DNA from: Pisaster brevispinus
Taxonomy: Eukaryota > Echinodermata > Asteroidea > Forcipulatida > Asteriidae
Length of the DNA: 64,000 nucleotides
Direction of reading: 5' to 3'
Assembly (NCBI GenBank): GCA_023634235.1
Contig: JAMKCF010000016.1
Coordinates: 8,107,366-8,171,365, forward strand
Shown in pieces: positions 57,201-60,563 of the stretch. The first letter of the stretch is position 1. Every line of letters starts with the position of its first letter. Below the pieces are notes generated by a model. It did not search any database, had not been told where the DNA came from, and saw only the letters and a list, made by a program, of their open reading frames with translations. Made by a program: the position numbers and the translations under genes.

Positions 57201-57884
57201 TACTCGGTTTCGAAACACAAAACTGCATATTAATAAGACAACCTGTAAACGCTCACCATCCCGGAGAAAAAATACATTCGATTCACAAATGGTGAAGACA
57301 CCTGGGAAATAAGTGAACACTATACTTTATACTTCAAATCAAAAGTTGCTTCCCATATAAATGAGATACCTTCGATCTTTGTTATCCTTTTCATTGGAAA
57401 ACCCCTGTTGAAATGATCCTCTAGCTCCCATTCTGATTGAGTGCCCATTAACTATAAAACTGTACTTTTTAATGACTTTGCCTATCGGGCTCAACTCAGA
57501 AGAGTCTGAGAGAGACAGAGTCATTATACCTTCAATTCCCTGTCGTTCAAAAGGGAGAGAATCATCCCTCCATGGCTCACACTAAGCGTTACACAACTCT
57601 GTTTAAAAAGTCTACTGAACTTCTCCGTCGCGCACAGAGTGGGCGGTGGGAATTTACCCCCACTCACATATTAGGACAACAACCTGCAATTAATTTTTAA
57701 TGTCGTCATTGCAACTCAAGTGAGACATCCCTTAATCGAATTATTTTCTTCATGACAAAGACTTTATGAATGTCCCCCCCCCCTTTCATTTGTACCGTTT
57801 TAGCAAGTGAACGAGAATGAAGACTTGCGTGAAAAGATACGGAGATTGCAACAGGGCACGCAGCCACGATCGTCTGGTACTTAA
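21593..57884 (+). CDS. GABBR2-like: GABA-B receptor subunit (class C GPCR), 16 exons, 5' incomplete
   Basis: Spliced coding region assembled by eye: 21593-21730, 26184-26354, 28603-28710, 31813-31878, 34001-34189, 35798-36043, 36944-37007, 41176-41262, 43801-43951, 45011-45143, 45233-45340, 45504-45623, 47182-47327, 48065-48260, 56016-56186, 57804-57881 plus TAA. Lengths sum to 2172 nt (724 codons) with consistent phase at every junction. Residues 1-356 form most of a Venus-flytrap ligand-binding domain, 357-641 the seven transmembrane helices, 642-724 a charged tail with a coiled coil. Family role: a plasma-membrane metabotropic receptor for GABA that works as a heterodimer and signals through Gi/o. 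The transmembrane part resembles subunit 2 more than subunit 1 (recalled, not aligned by software). The N-terminal exon with signal peptide is missing from the model. The C-tail is much shorter than vertebrate subunit 2. Family assignment is firm; ligand and subunit identity are inferred. Confidence 0.9.
23147..23408. mobile_element. MITE, GGGCCCAATTTCATGGCTCT family
   Basis: Ends GGGCCCAATTTCATGGCTCT and AGAGCCATGAAAGAGGGCCC; internal TGCTTACCGTAAGCAAAGAA and GCAGAATTCGGCG. The second copy is at 55680-55925. Confidence 0.9.
23410..23556. mobile_element. MITE, TTTCACAAAGAG family
   Basis: Ends TCAATTTCACAAAGAGTTAA and GTGCTTTGTGAAATCGAGCC; internal CAAAGTGTGATGTCACAAT. It abuts the preceding MITE directly. 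Relatives are at 28430, 30020, 46990 and 62548. Confidence 0.85.
24340..24406. repeat. GAT trinucleotide run
   Basis: Interrupted GATGAT run; it yields a Met-rich frame that is not a gene. Confidence 0.9.
24605..24879. repeat. Facing GTT and AAC microsatellites
   Basis: (GTT)n with single ATT and GCT variants at 24605-24666, and its mirror with AAT and AGC variants at 24831-24879. The shared interruptions indicate an inverted duplication and a possible hairpin. Confidence 0.85.
24690..25190 (+). repeat. Imperfect direct repeat, about 265-bp period
   Basis: ACTCAAATAAT recurs at about 24772 and 25037. GGAAATGTAAA/GGGCATGTAAAG, AAGTCACTTA, GGGAAA(C/T)GCA and a GTGTGGTA motif follow in the same order in both. 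Confidence 0.65.
26184..26354 (+). CDS. GABBR2-like: GABA-B receptor exon 2 (Venus-flytrap lobe 1 to hinge)
   Basis: Acceptor TATACAG, donor AGT/GTGAGT, phase 0/0, 57 codons. It encodes the strand MSFSSASDVL, the conserved RFPYFFRTNPAESGVN, and the lobe-crossing FGWERVAIIHDNSEVFTS. The Phe-Phe-Arg-Thr motif is the hallmark of GABA-B and related flytrap domains. It joins exon 1 as NLVQ/MSFSS, exactly as expected for the family. Confidence 0.95.
27130..27765 (+). repeat. Minisatellite, about 14 units of 45-49 bp
   Basis: ATTGGTCGACAAACTGTGGC-like starts recur at about 27137, 27186, 27230, 27278, 27320, 27365 and so on to 27730, each followed by CATAA..ATCA.TTACAAAAGCAAC. The units are moderately diverged. 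Confidence 0.9.
28430..28512. mobile_element. Truncated MITE, TTTCACAAAGAG family
   Basis: TAAAGAGCTAAGATTGATCT, TATCAATCTTAATTGC and AGCAAAGTGTGATGTCGCAA match the first half of 23410-23556; the right half is gone. Confidence 0.8.
28603..28710 (+). CDS. GABBR2-like: GABA-B receptor exon 3 (Venus-flytrap lobe 2)
   Basis: Acceptor CTTCCAG, donor AAG/GTAGGA, phase 0/0, 36 codons. It encodes KFLEDLATNNITLVAKESF, the helix and strand of lobe 2 that precede the DARII strand. N-I-T is a potential N-glycosylation site. A truncated MITE (28430-28512) lies 90 bp upstream. Confidence 0.9.
28994..29339. mobile_element. 345-bp foldback element with nested MITE fragment
   Basis: Ends CATAGATATAGAATATAACA CCTAGATCG and CGATCTAGG TATTATATTCTATATCTATG are inverted repeats of about 40 bp. 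Inner arms CACGTGCTTGAGGC ... GCCTCAAGCACGTG also pair. A CRE-type MITE fragment (29140-29250) sits in the middle. Confidence 0.8.
29645..29731. mobile_element. CRE-type MITE fragment
   Basis: CTGCCTCCTTTTGGCCTCAG, GACGTCATATGCAAGGGGTC and TATAA match the right half of the family, diverged. Confidence 0.65.
29808..30012. mobile_element. MITE, CACACGAGGCAATTTAC family
   Basis: Ends GTCACACGAGGCAATTTACA and GTTGCCTCGTGTGACAAGGC; inner GGCAACCAGTTCCAGGCAAT. The second copy is at 63731-63948. Confidence 0.85.
30020..30160. mobile_element. MITE, TTTCACAAAGAG family, diverged
   Basis: GATTTCGTGAAATAGTTAA, AACTGTGTATCAATCTTAAT, CAACTCATCTTATGCTGAAT and TTTTGTGAAGTCGAGC match 23410-23556 along its length. 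Confidence 0.75.
30246..30358. mobile_element. MITE, GATATGGTGGAC family
   Basis: GCACCGTTTGGTTTGGGTTT and CCAAATCAAACAGTGCAATT form inverted arms; the right edge is CACCATATCTCAAAATGG. It is more complete than 13828-13915. Confidence 0.7.
31195..31570. repeat. Possible dispersed repeat (GGTAATTGTCAAAGACCA)
   Basis: The start GGTAATTGTCAAAGACCATT, CGAAGTTGCAAGAATAAT and the end TTGAGTATTAACCAAAGGTA resemble a repeat I recall as abundant in echinoderm genomes. No second copy lies in this window, so the boundaries are uncertain. Confidence 0.45.
31614..31762. mobile_element. Palindromic MITE just upstream of exon 4
   Basis: Ends GGGGTCGATTTCACAAAGAT and TTTGTGAAATCCACCCC; internal TAACTTAGGACTAGTCCTA and TAGTCCTAAGTTAGGA, a strong self-complementary core. 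It ends about 50 bp before exon 4. Confidence 0.9.
31813..31878 (+). CDS. GABBR2-like: GABA-B receptor exon 4 (Venus-flytrap lobe 2)
   Basis: Acceptor ATCACACAG, donor GAG/GTAACA, phase 0/0, 22 codons (66 bp). It encodes DKDARIIIASAQEEGYQQMF followed by CE. DARII and the Phe-Cys are conserved family landmarks; the Cys normally takes part in a flytrap disulfide. A palindromic MITE ends about 50 bp upstream. Confidence 0.93.
32150..32700 (+). mobile_element. Unnamed dispersed element, copy 2
   Basis: CCCATTGGTTTTGTACACGA (about 32242) and TTATTCCCTTTTCTAAAGAA (about 32401) are reverse complements of blocks in 14900-15560. CTTGTGGGGTCC-like and CTTGTGGAGCA motifs recur to 32655. Confidence 0.7.
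33480..33563. repeat. 84-bp hairpin
   Basis: Arms CAATTTGGTTT ... CAGGCTGCCTGAAGC and GCTTCAGGTAGCCTG ... AAACCAAATTG around a T run. Confidence 0.8.
34001..34189 (+). CDS. GABBR2-like: GABA-B receptor exon 5 (Venus-flytrap lobe 2)
   Basis: Acceptor CACACCAG, donor TTG/GTAAGA, phase 0/0, 63 codons. It encodes LGLYGVRYVWIINSYNSVDW, the ligand-side Tyr segment, then a Cys (GCTEEEM) and VVDNYIGAVVLGSR. NVT and NKT are potential N-glycosylation sites. The Tyr in NSYNS lines up with the Tyr that contacts ligand in subunit 1, but subunit 2 also has a Tyr there. Confidence 0.95.
34384..34556 (+). pseudogene. Decayed duplicate of intron 5 end and exon 6 start (copy A, 5' part)
   Basis: The stretch from TCCATG through GTGCTTCC-like sequence, a T-rich tract and an AG, then GGTAACGATGATGCCTATTG, aligns with 35697-35835 (TCCATGAATCAG ... 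GGTTACGAGGGTGCCTATGT). It has substitutions and loses the reading frame. It appears to continue at 35009 after about 450 bp of unrelated sequence. Confidence 0.7.
34557..35008 (+). other. Unrelated segment splitting exon-6 duplicate copy A
   Basis: About 450 bp without similarity to exon 6 or its intron, ending in a G run (34981-34996). It looks like an insertion into copy A, but no terminal repeats or target duplication are clear. Confidence 0.4.
35009..35115 (+). pseudogene. Decayed duplicate of exon 6 middle (copy A, 3' part)
   Basis: CAAGGCGTGCCG, TACTCCGGTGTCGAGTA and CAGTGGCTCTAGCCCTACAC are identical to exon 6 at 35838-35911. Small insertions and a lost G in GTCTGG-CAG break the frame. 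A minus-strand SINE follows at once. Confidence 0.85.
35130..35492 (-). mobile_element. Class II tRNA-derived SINE, near complete, in exon-6 duplicate
   Basis: Reading on the minus strand: GTGTCGTGGCCGAGCGGTCT, then CAGCAGCGGAGTATG, then TGCCCTTGAGCAAGGCACTC, then the body CTCCTAGTGGATGATAC-like and the tail CCTTGAAGTAGCCGTCCGGC. It separates the two decayed exon copies. Confidence 0.9.
35505..35697 (+). pseudogene. Second decayed duplicate of intron 5 end and exon 6 (copy B)
   Basis: This copy has its own intron tail (CTCTATGAAT ... CTTCTTTACAG) and an exon remnant reading TTTGGTTACGATGCCGTCTG, matching exon 6 except for an internal deletion of the first part. It then runs straight into the tail that precedes the real exon 6 at about 35697, which shows tandem duplication. 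In-frame coding is lost. Confidence 0.8.
35798..36043 (+). CDS. GABBR2-like: GABA-B receptor exon 6 (Venus-flytrap, YDAVW helix)
   Basis: Acceptor after a T tract (TTTACAG), donor ACG/GTCAGC (weak at +4/+5), phase 0/0, 82 codons. It encodes TANGYEGAYVAYTQGVPYSG, then FGYDAVWAVALALHRVAQQL, then RIEDFDYSNANHLRDRF and FEGIT. The YDAVWA(V/L)ALAL helix and the (R/Q)IEDF(D/N)Y motif are classic for GABA-B. Decayed partial copies of this exon and its upstream intron lie at 34384-34556, 35009-35115 and 35505-35697. Confidence 0.95.
36044..36943 (+). other. Receptor intron 6
   Basis: Noncoding, 0.9 kb. It includes an ATAATAATAATT run followed by CAAAGCGCTTTACCACATT (36340-36430), which resembles a fossil retroelement tail, and a fragment of the class II tRNA SINE at 36535-36725. 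Confidence 0.6.
36535..36725 (-). mobile_element. Class II tRNA-derived SINE fragment
   Basis: GAAGCAATTATTGGTCAGTG, CCTTGCTCAAGGGCAAAAGT and ATGACCAGGAATCGAACCCA are the reverse complement of the head-body junction of the family. Confidence 0.75.
36944..37007 (+). CDS. GABBR2-like: GABA-B receptor exon 7 (Venus-flytrap)
   Basis: Acceptor TTTATAG, donor ATAG/GTAACA; phase 0 in, phase 1 out; 64 bp. It encodes GLVLFDVSGNRLSPYKIEQL plus Ile. The join FEGIT/GLVLFDVSGNR matches the family pattern FEGVTGxVxFxxxGxR. Confidence 0.92.
37500..37860 (+). repeat. Short-unit array, AAACACTACCACGTGAAAGA
   Basis: Units of roughly 20-24 bp built on GAAACACTACCAC with variable GTGAAAGAG or TCTGAAAGA joiners. 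A-rich, strand-biased and diverged; the overlapping Lys/His-rich frames are artefacts. Confidence 0.85.
38447..39740. mobile_element. 1.29-kb element with TTAAAGGRGCACACCGG ends
   Basis: Left end TTAAAGGGGCACACCGG (38447) and right end CCGGTGTGCTCCTTTAA (to 39740) are inverted repeats with one mismatch in 17. Both ends carry TTAA. The GC-richer inside (38770-39300) has short frames but no recognisable transposase, so it looks non-autonomous. Confidence 0.75.
39838..39983. mobile_element. MITE, GTGCAAGTCTCGCGCG family, copy 2
   Basis: AGACTGTACAAGTCTCGCGT and GCGAGACTTGCACGG ends; internal CGTTAAA and GTGGGACC correspond to 18088-18237. Confidence 0.85.
40538..40733. mobile_element. MITE, CCAATTTCATAGAGCTGC family, diverged
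   Basis: GGCCCAATTTCATTGAGCTG and CAAGCAGCTCTATGAAATTG ends; internal GGATACCAGTTGCAAATTG. A better copy is at 46178-46372. Confidence 0.8.
40978..41148. mobile_element. CRE-bearing MITE adjoining exon 8
   Basis: Ends GACCTTATGCATTGACGTCA and TGACGTCATGTGCATAAGGT, about 170 bp, close to the copy at 5465. Its right end is 28 bp from exon 8, so it sits where the branch point is expected. Confidence 0.92.
41176..41262 (+). CDS. GABBR2-like: GABA-B receptor exon 8 (end of Venus-flytrap)
   Basis: Acceptor TTGACAG, donor CACAG/GTAAGT (strong); phase 1 in, phase 1 out; 87 bp. It reads (G|AC) D GVEETVGFYLHDRPSGLQW, then MREGKFVFTG. The GFYLHD and KFVFTGG stretches correspond to the family's V(G)xY and (I/F)xFxG strands just before the linker. 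A CRE-bearing MITE ends 28 bp upstream. Confidence 0.88.
41772..42030 (+). repeat. AT-rich tandem repeat, about 71-bp unit
   Basis: ACTGAATCTAATTTA, AGAAATTGATTCTTTATTGA and ATCACTATTAGTTTAC recur three to four times; one unit is shortened. Confidence 0.85.
42223..42250. repeat. 28-base T run
   Basis: Uninterrupted poly-T on the + strand. It could be the reversed tail of a retroelement, but no body is recognisable beside it. Confidence 0.9.
43801..43951 (+). CDS. GABBR2-like: GABA-B receptor exon 9 (linker and TM1)
   Basis: Acceptor TTTAATCCAG, donor GAAA/GTAAAG; phase 1 in, phase 2 out; 151 bp. It encodes the linker GGRIPRDGPLREVVYLGIEP and TM1 (about residues 379-401: FSLFASLAVVGMIMTVVFL then IFN). 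The GGxxPxDxP pattern before TM1 is shared by GABA-B subunits. There is no Cys-rich domain between flytrap and membrane, which separates this family from metabotropic glutamate receptors. Confidence 0.95.
43952..45010 (+). other. Receptor intron 9
   Basis: Noncoding, 1.06 kb. It contains a foldback element (44425-44534), scattered copies of a CATAATGTAACC-like motif and a hairpin at 44603-44648 (TCACAAGGGA ... TCCCTTGTGG). Confidence 0.6.
44425..44534. mobile_element. Foldback MITE with CRE-like ends
   Basis: Ends TTTTAACCTCCAGCTGTGAC and GTCACAGGTGGAGGTTAAG; internal TGACGTC and GACGTCA half-palindromes. Confidence 0.8.
45011..45143 (+). CDS. GABBR2-like: GABA-B receptor exon 10 (TM2 and start of TM3)
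   Basis: Acceptor TTCGAG (unusual GAG), donor TTG/GTAAGA; phase 2 in, phase 0 out; 133 bp. It encodes KLSCPNINNVIAVGCFMCYT and SGLDGNLVSK, ending NYLCL. SxPxxNN at the base of TM2 and the GLDG turn are strong class C GABA-B landmarks. The Cys near the end (about 450) is the expected partner of Cys 543 in the second extracellular loop. Confidence 0.94.
45233..45340 (+). CDS. GABBR2-like: GABA-B receptor exon 11 (TM3 and intracellular loop 2)
   Basis: Acceptor TTTGCCAG, donor AGG/GTAATA, phase 0/0, 36 codons; intron 10 is only 89 bp. It encodes AQVWILPISFTLAFGGLFAK then TWRVHVIF. FAKTWRVH is the subunit-2-like version of the TM3 base (subunit 1 has a variant of it). The basic stretch NRTKRTR is intracellular. 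Confidence 0.95.
45504..45623 (+). CDS. GABBR2-like: GABA-B receptor exon 12 (TM4)
   Basis: Acceptor CCCCCCCAG, donor TTG/GTACTT, phase 0/0, 40 codons; intron 11 is 163 bp. It encodes the TM4 stretch FDYHLFMIIGVLVVVDVTII then SAWTAFDPIRLVQ. The (A/I)WxAxDPxR pattern after TM4 is conserved in the family. Confidence 0.94.
46178..46372. mobile_element. MITE, CCAATTTCATAGAGCTGC family
   Basis: Ends GGGCCCAATTTCATAGAGCT and AGCTCTATGAAATTGGGCCC; internal GCTTAAGCA repeats and TTAGCA. About 195 bp. Confidence 0.9.
46990..47127. mobile_element. MITE, TTTCACAAAGAG family, adjoining exon 13
   Basis: Ends CTCGATTTCACAAAGAGCTA and TTCTTTGTGAAATCAAACCC. Its right edge is about 55 bp before exon 13. Confidence 0.85.
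47182..47327 (+). CDS. GABBR2-like: GABA-B receptor exon 13 (extracellular loop 2 and TM5), GC donor
   Basis: Acceptor ACATTCAG, phase 0 in, phase 2 out, 146 bp. It encodes ILDKCDSPNSPSFLW and TM5 FGWKGLLLIYGAFLAWES. The reading frame requires splicing after TCAAG at 47327, so the intron starts with GC (AAG/GCAAGT). Using the GT four bases further on would put exon 14 out of frame. A MITE ends about 55 bp upstream. Confidence 0.93.
47328..48064 (+). other. Receptor intron 13, GC-AG type
   Basis: 737 bp, begins GCAAGT after AAG and ends ATTGCAG. The flanking coding frame and the conserved AWESR-K join both demand this donor. Nothing else is visible inside. Confidence 0.85.
48065..48260 (+). 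CDS. GABBR2-like: GABA-B receptor exon 14 (TM6 and TM7)
   Basis: Acceptor ATTGCAG, donor AAG/GTAAGT, phase 2 in, phase 0 out, 196 bp. With the split Arg codon the join reads AWESR/KVTMVHLNDSKF, matching the family pattern AWE(T)RxVxxxxLNDSK. TM6 is FIAIAIYNVAIPSVIIAPLV; TM7 is FILSASCITFGTTITNCLIF ending LPK. Confidence 0.96.
48385..49280 (+). repeat. Diverged minisatellite (fringe of the 45-bp array)
   Basis: Repeats of CTGACAGGAAGCTCTTAACC AGAGGGTATTTTGACAT-like sequence with many changes and irregular spacing. This is the same unit that is uniform after 50418. Confidence 0.8.
49928..50000 (+). mobile_element. tRNA-like SINE head (Asn-GTT-like cloverleaf)
   Basis: GGCTGGA pairs with TCCAGTC, the D arm is GCTC/GAGC, the anticodon loop is ACGTTAA and the T loop TTCAAGT. 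Position 33 is C instead of U, and the anticodon and T stems each carry a mismatch, so this is more likely a SINE head than a working tRNA. The family tail (GTTTCCTTTGTGGTTTATTA) follows to about 50055. Confidence 0.8.
50418..52300 (+). repeat. 45-bp minisatellite, copy 1
   Basis: Unit GGGTATTTTGACATTGGCTA CCCTGACAGGAGGTTCTTGG CTACA. Variants (CTCTTGCCAAGA type at 51600-52020; CCCTTCGTCAAATATTTT joints; a 234-bp higher-order unit with GGCTACACTGACGTACTTGG) show local homogenisation. 45 is a multiple of three, so frames stay open. Confidence 0.95.
52626..55172 (+). repeat. Large tandem duplication, copy 2 (2547 bp)
   Basis: Second copy of 49844-52625, lacking one 234-bp internal unit and one base of an A run. 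It contains its own tRNA-like SINE at 52710-52782 and minisatellite at 53199-54850. Confidence 0.95.
55253..55590 (+). mobile_element. Class II tRNA-derived SINE, complete
   Basis: tRNA-like head 55253-55339 with A box TGGCCGAGCGG and B box GGTTCGAATCC, acceptor pairing GTGTCGT/ATGACAC and a long variable arm (Ser/Leu type). A central block AAGCAAGGCACTTAACC follows, then a body to CCTTGAAGTGGCCGTCCGGC. The A/B boxes would serve as an internal Pol III promoter. Confidence 0.92.
55680..55925. mobile_element. MITE, GGGCCCAATTTCATGGCTCT family, copy 2
   Basis: Ends GGGCCCAATTTCATGGCTCT and GCAGAGCCATGAAATTGGGC; same internal marks as 23147-23408. It ends 91 bp before exon 15. Confidence 0.9.
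56016..56186 (+). CDS. GABBR2-like: GABA-B receptor exon 15 (cytoplasmic tail, coiled coil start)
   Basis: Acceptor AAAATGCAG with a poor pyrimidine tract, donor CAG/GTGAGT, phase 0/0, 57 codons. It encodes a polar tail and the start of a coiled coil (ILREKETEIMELKQQLQQ). In the family this position carries the coiled coil that pairs the two subunits and masks an ER-retention signal. Assignment rests on position, phase, splice sites and heptad-like spacing, not on strong sequence identity. Confidence 0.82.
56187..57803 (+). other. Receptor intron 15
   Basis: Noncoding, 1.6 kb, GTGAGT donor. A short direct repeat near 56234-56370 (CTGAAGAAAAACAA several times). No named element was found in the rest. 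Confidence 0.6.
57804..57884 (+). CDS. GABBR2-like: GABA-B receptor exon 16 (coiled coil end and stop)
   Basis: Acceptor CCGTTTTAG, phase 0. It encodes QVNENEDLREKIRRLQQGTQ then PRSSGT and TAA at 57882-57884. The LREKIRRLQQ continues the heptads of exon 15. The same frame stays open for 61 more codons after this TAA (see 57885-58070), so the true C-terminus is uncertain. Confidence 0.75.
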   Translation, partial: QVNENEDLREKIRRLQQGTQPRSSGT

Positions 57885-58070
57885 ACACATCCGGGAACTG
57901 TATTTTTTAAGGAGATTCTTGAAGAGATATCAGGTATTTCTACATTGCCTTCGGCCAAAAAAAGGAGAGAAGAAATTCCTTTTAACGATGAAGAAAAGAA
58001 GGACATTATCAATACACTACTTCTTAGACATAATCTGGAAAGATTTCTTTGGCCTTACTTCAAAGAGTAA
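57885..58070 (+). other. In-frame open tail after the receptor stop
   Basis: Directly after the TAA the same frame runs 61 codons to TAA at 58068-58070. It reads with a coding-like look: THPGTVFFKEILEEI, then KKRREEIPFNDEEKKD, then LERFLWPYFKE. Charged and aromatic residues are patterned rather than simple. It could be extra coding sequence made unreachable by a recent stop, a readthrough tail, an alternative exon, or chance. I do not recognise the sequence. Confidence 0.4.
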
Positions 58071-58308
58071 GTACCCTTATTTATATATCAGAAGGTGAAT
58101 ATGTATCCAAAAGACTTTTCGTGTTGTACTAATGCTGCAAGGCATAACATGTTTTCGCGCTTATACCTTTGTCTTGCCATACGCCACTGCACTTAATTAA
58201 CAAACTGTATTTGGCCTAGAAAAAAACCCCACCCACATAGCAGCAGTGTCAATGCACAATCAAAGCACAAGGGGGGATTAAACGTTTAATGTAAACATTT
58301 TAACGCCT
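58071..58308. other. No feature recognised downstream of the gene
   Basis: No clear poly(A) signal close to the stop and no further exon. Confidence 0.4.
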
Positions 58309-58724
58309 TAAGGGGCCATTCAGAAAAGTCAAACATTTCGATTTTTTTTTGGGGGGGGGATTTCTTCCCGAAATTGCTGGTGGGTGGGTCACAAGAACGA
58401 CCGAAAATAGAAATTCAGTTTTTATCTATACAAACAAGTATATATATTAACAATTGAAAAAGAAAAAAAAAATATATCCAGCTGGCCGCGATCGTCAATT
58501 TTATTCCTGATAAACTACAAAGTTGTTTGTTTAACCCAAAACAAAACCATTGAAAACTACTGATGTTGGAAACCTGTGGTCTAAAATATATGGCTTATTT
58601 GAGGCATTACTTTGTTCTTCGGTGTATAGATATTATTATGAAGCCATTCAATATTTAAAAATCGAAATTTCGGGTGGGTGGGTGGGAAATCTTTCAAGAT
58701 TGACTATTCTGAATGGCACCTTAT
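58309..58724. mobile_element. 415-bp MITE with GGCCATTCAGAAAAGTCAA-type ends
   Basis: The left GGGGCCATTCAGAAAAGTCA, TCGATTTTTTT and CCCGAAATT are mirrored by AAATCGAAATTTCGGGTGGG and TTGACTATTCTGAATGGCAC. G runs follow the ends on both sides. Confidence 0.8.
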
Positions 58725-59733
58725 TATTAGCCTTTTTAAACATGGTCACCCGACCTTCAGGGCAGGGTCCACAGCTTCCACGTACTACGTAAAACGTGGG
58801 TGTATTTACAAACTCTACATGTCCCATAGAATCAACTGCCAATTTAAATTACAGGTGGAGACAAAAACAATGCACGCGGTCGTACCTGCAAGTGTGTCAG
58901 TGGGTGAAGAAATGTACTGCGATGTATGTAACGTCATAAATGATTTTCAATGTTGATTGGTATATTCTTGATTTTCCTTTGATAGTTTGACAGAAAAGAG
59001 TCTGATCACATGCAAACCGTTGCTAACAAATATAGTGTATGCCTGTATAGCACCTACATCAGCAAAGTGAGCGAAAGTGGTCCAGAACTTTTTTTTGTTT
59101 CAGGGATTTATTTAACTTGTTATTTAACTGTAGTAGAAATTTGCCTTAAGGAAGTTAAAAAGAATGACATTTTGAATTGCCATTTTGATATTCCTCAAAT
59201 TTTGATAAATCTGTATATATACATGGCTTTTCCCACGAAATATGGTAATTACGTTCACGCGTGTGCGCGCTCACACACTATTGATCGGCAAACTCCATAG
59301 AGTTGTGCACTATATGTTGATGCACAAACGCGTATGCGTCACGCCACCATACAAACAGGTGCGATGTTTTCTCATTTTGCTCACCCATAGGTAGTGTTAG
59401 TGCGCACGCGCGATGTGCAACATTCTTATTTCATGTAAAAGGTCTCTTCAACACCGATGTTTGGGTGGTCAACAACTTAGTAGTTTCTTGAACTATTGTC
59501 TTGTAAATTACAGTATATTCACACATATTCTGAGAGTACAAAAGTTTTATGAAAGAGAAAGAGAGTCTTTGTTTTAAACAACACAAAGGTATTATCCGTC
59601 CATTATAAAGTTATTGAGGGACTGTACGTGGGAATTGTCCAAATGAGCGTCTGCGGCTTGAACATCACGTGATCAAGCGTTGAAACTAGCAACGCCCTTT
59701 ACGAATAGCCGTATCTGCAGCCGCAGTCGCCAA
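58725..59733. other. No gene recognised
   Basis: Two adjoining frames (58678-58956, 59010-59300) lack any recognised family and splice support. Confidence 0.4.
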
Positions 59734-59907
59734 TGGACCCTATGCATTGACGTCGTCCAGCCGCCATCTTAGAGGTAAAACGGCGACGAAACAATCGAAA
59801 CGCACAGATCTGTACGCGCGGCGCACAGGATAGGCCAATGAACAACCTCATGTTGACCTCTAGGCGGAGGCACCCTACTGAAATGACGTCATGTGCATAA
59901 GGTCTAT
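59734..59907. mobile_element. CRE-type MITE, complete copy
   Basis: CCCTATGCATTGACGTCGTC at the left (palindrome damaged by one base) and TGACGTCATGTGCATAAGGT at the right; same interior as 5465-5640. Confidence 0.9.
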
Positions 59908-60347
59908 TCGGACACGGCCTTAAATGTTTGTTTAAATGTTTTTGTTGTCTGCATTAAAATGATCTACACTGCAATCGTTATCTATAATAATGAATATTTA
60001 CACAGTATCCACAATATGATGTTATCTGCGTATCTATACATCAATAATGTAATCCACATTCCACAGATTCATGTTAAATGTATTATTTATGTTGCCTCTG
60101 GACTGTTACTGTCTTTGTAATTATTTTACATACAAAGGTGTGATTATAAACTTGTAAGTTTACCCACATTAACATTAGCAGATGCAAATACTGTTTTGTT
60201 ATTTATTTAGCCTGTACAATCGTTTTACATACATACAAGTTGGGGTTACAGACTTACCCCCCCCCATACTTTCAAAAGGACTCCTATCTCTTGAACAATT
60301 CGTGCATTACAAAACTGAATTTGACCTTGGTGCTCCTTATAGATAGG
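59908..60347. other. No feature recognised
   Basis: AT-rich; a short direct repeat ACATACAAAGGTGTGATTAT / ACATACATACAAGTTGGGGT only. Confidence 0.4.
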
Positions 60348-60563
60348 TTGCAATATGACGTAAGTCAGCCATCTTTACGGGCAATTTGGAACACACAGTC
60401 ATGCGTTTCGGGGGAGAACGGCGTGCAGCACGCGCAAACTTCACAAAACTCGTTGCATGATTGGTTAGTAAACAGCGCGGCTGCGTTAATAATTTGAGCG
60501 CTTGGCGCGCCTGCAAGCCAAAATGCAATTTTCCCGTAAAGATGGCGTCTATTGGGAACTATT
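60348..60563. mobile_element. MITE, CCATCTTTACGGGCAATTTG family, copy 2
   Basis: GTTGCAATATGACGTAAGTC and CCATCTTTACGGGCAATTTG at the left; AATGCAATTTTCCCGTAAAG and GATGGCGTCTATTGGGAAC at the right. Shorter than 18783-19085, as it lacks the inner palindrome. Confidence 0.88.
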
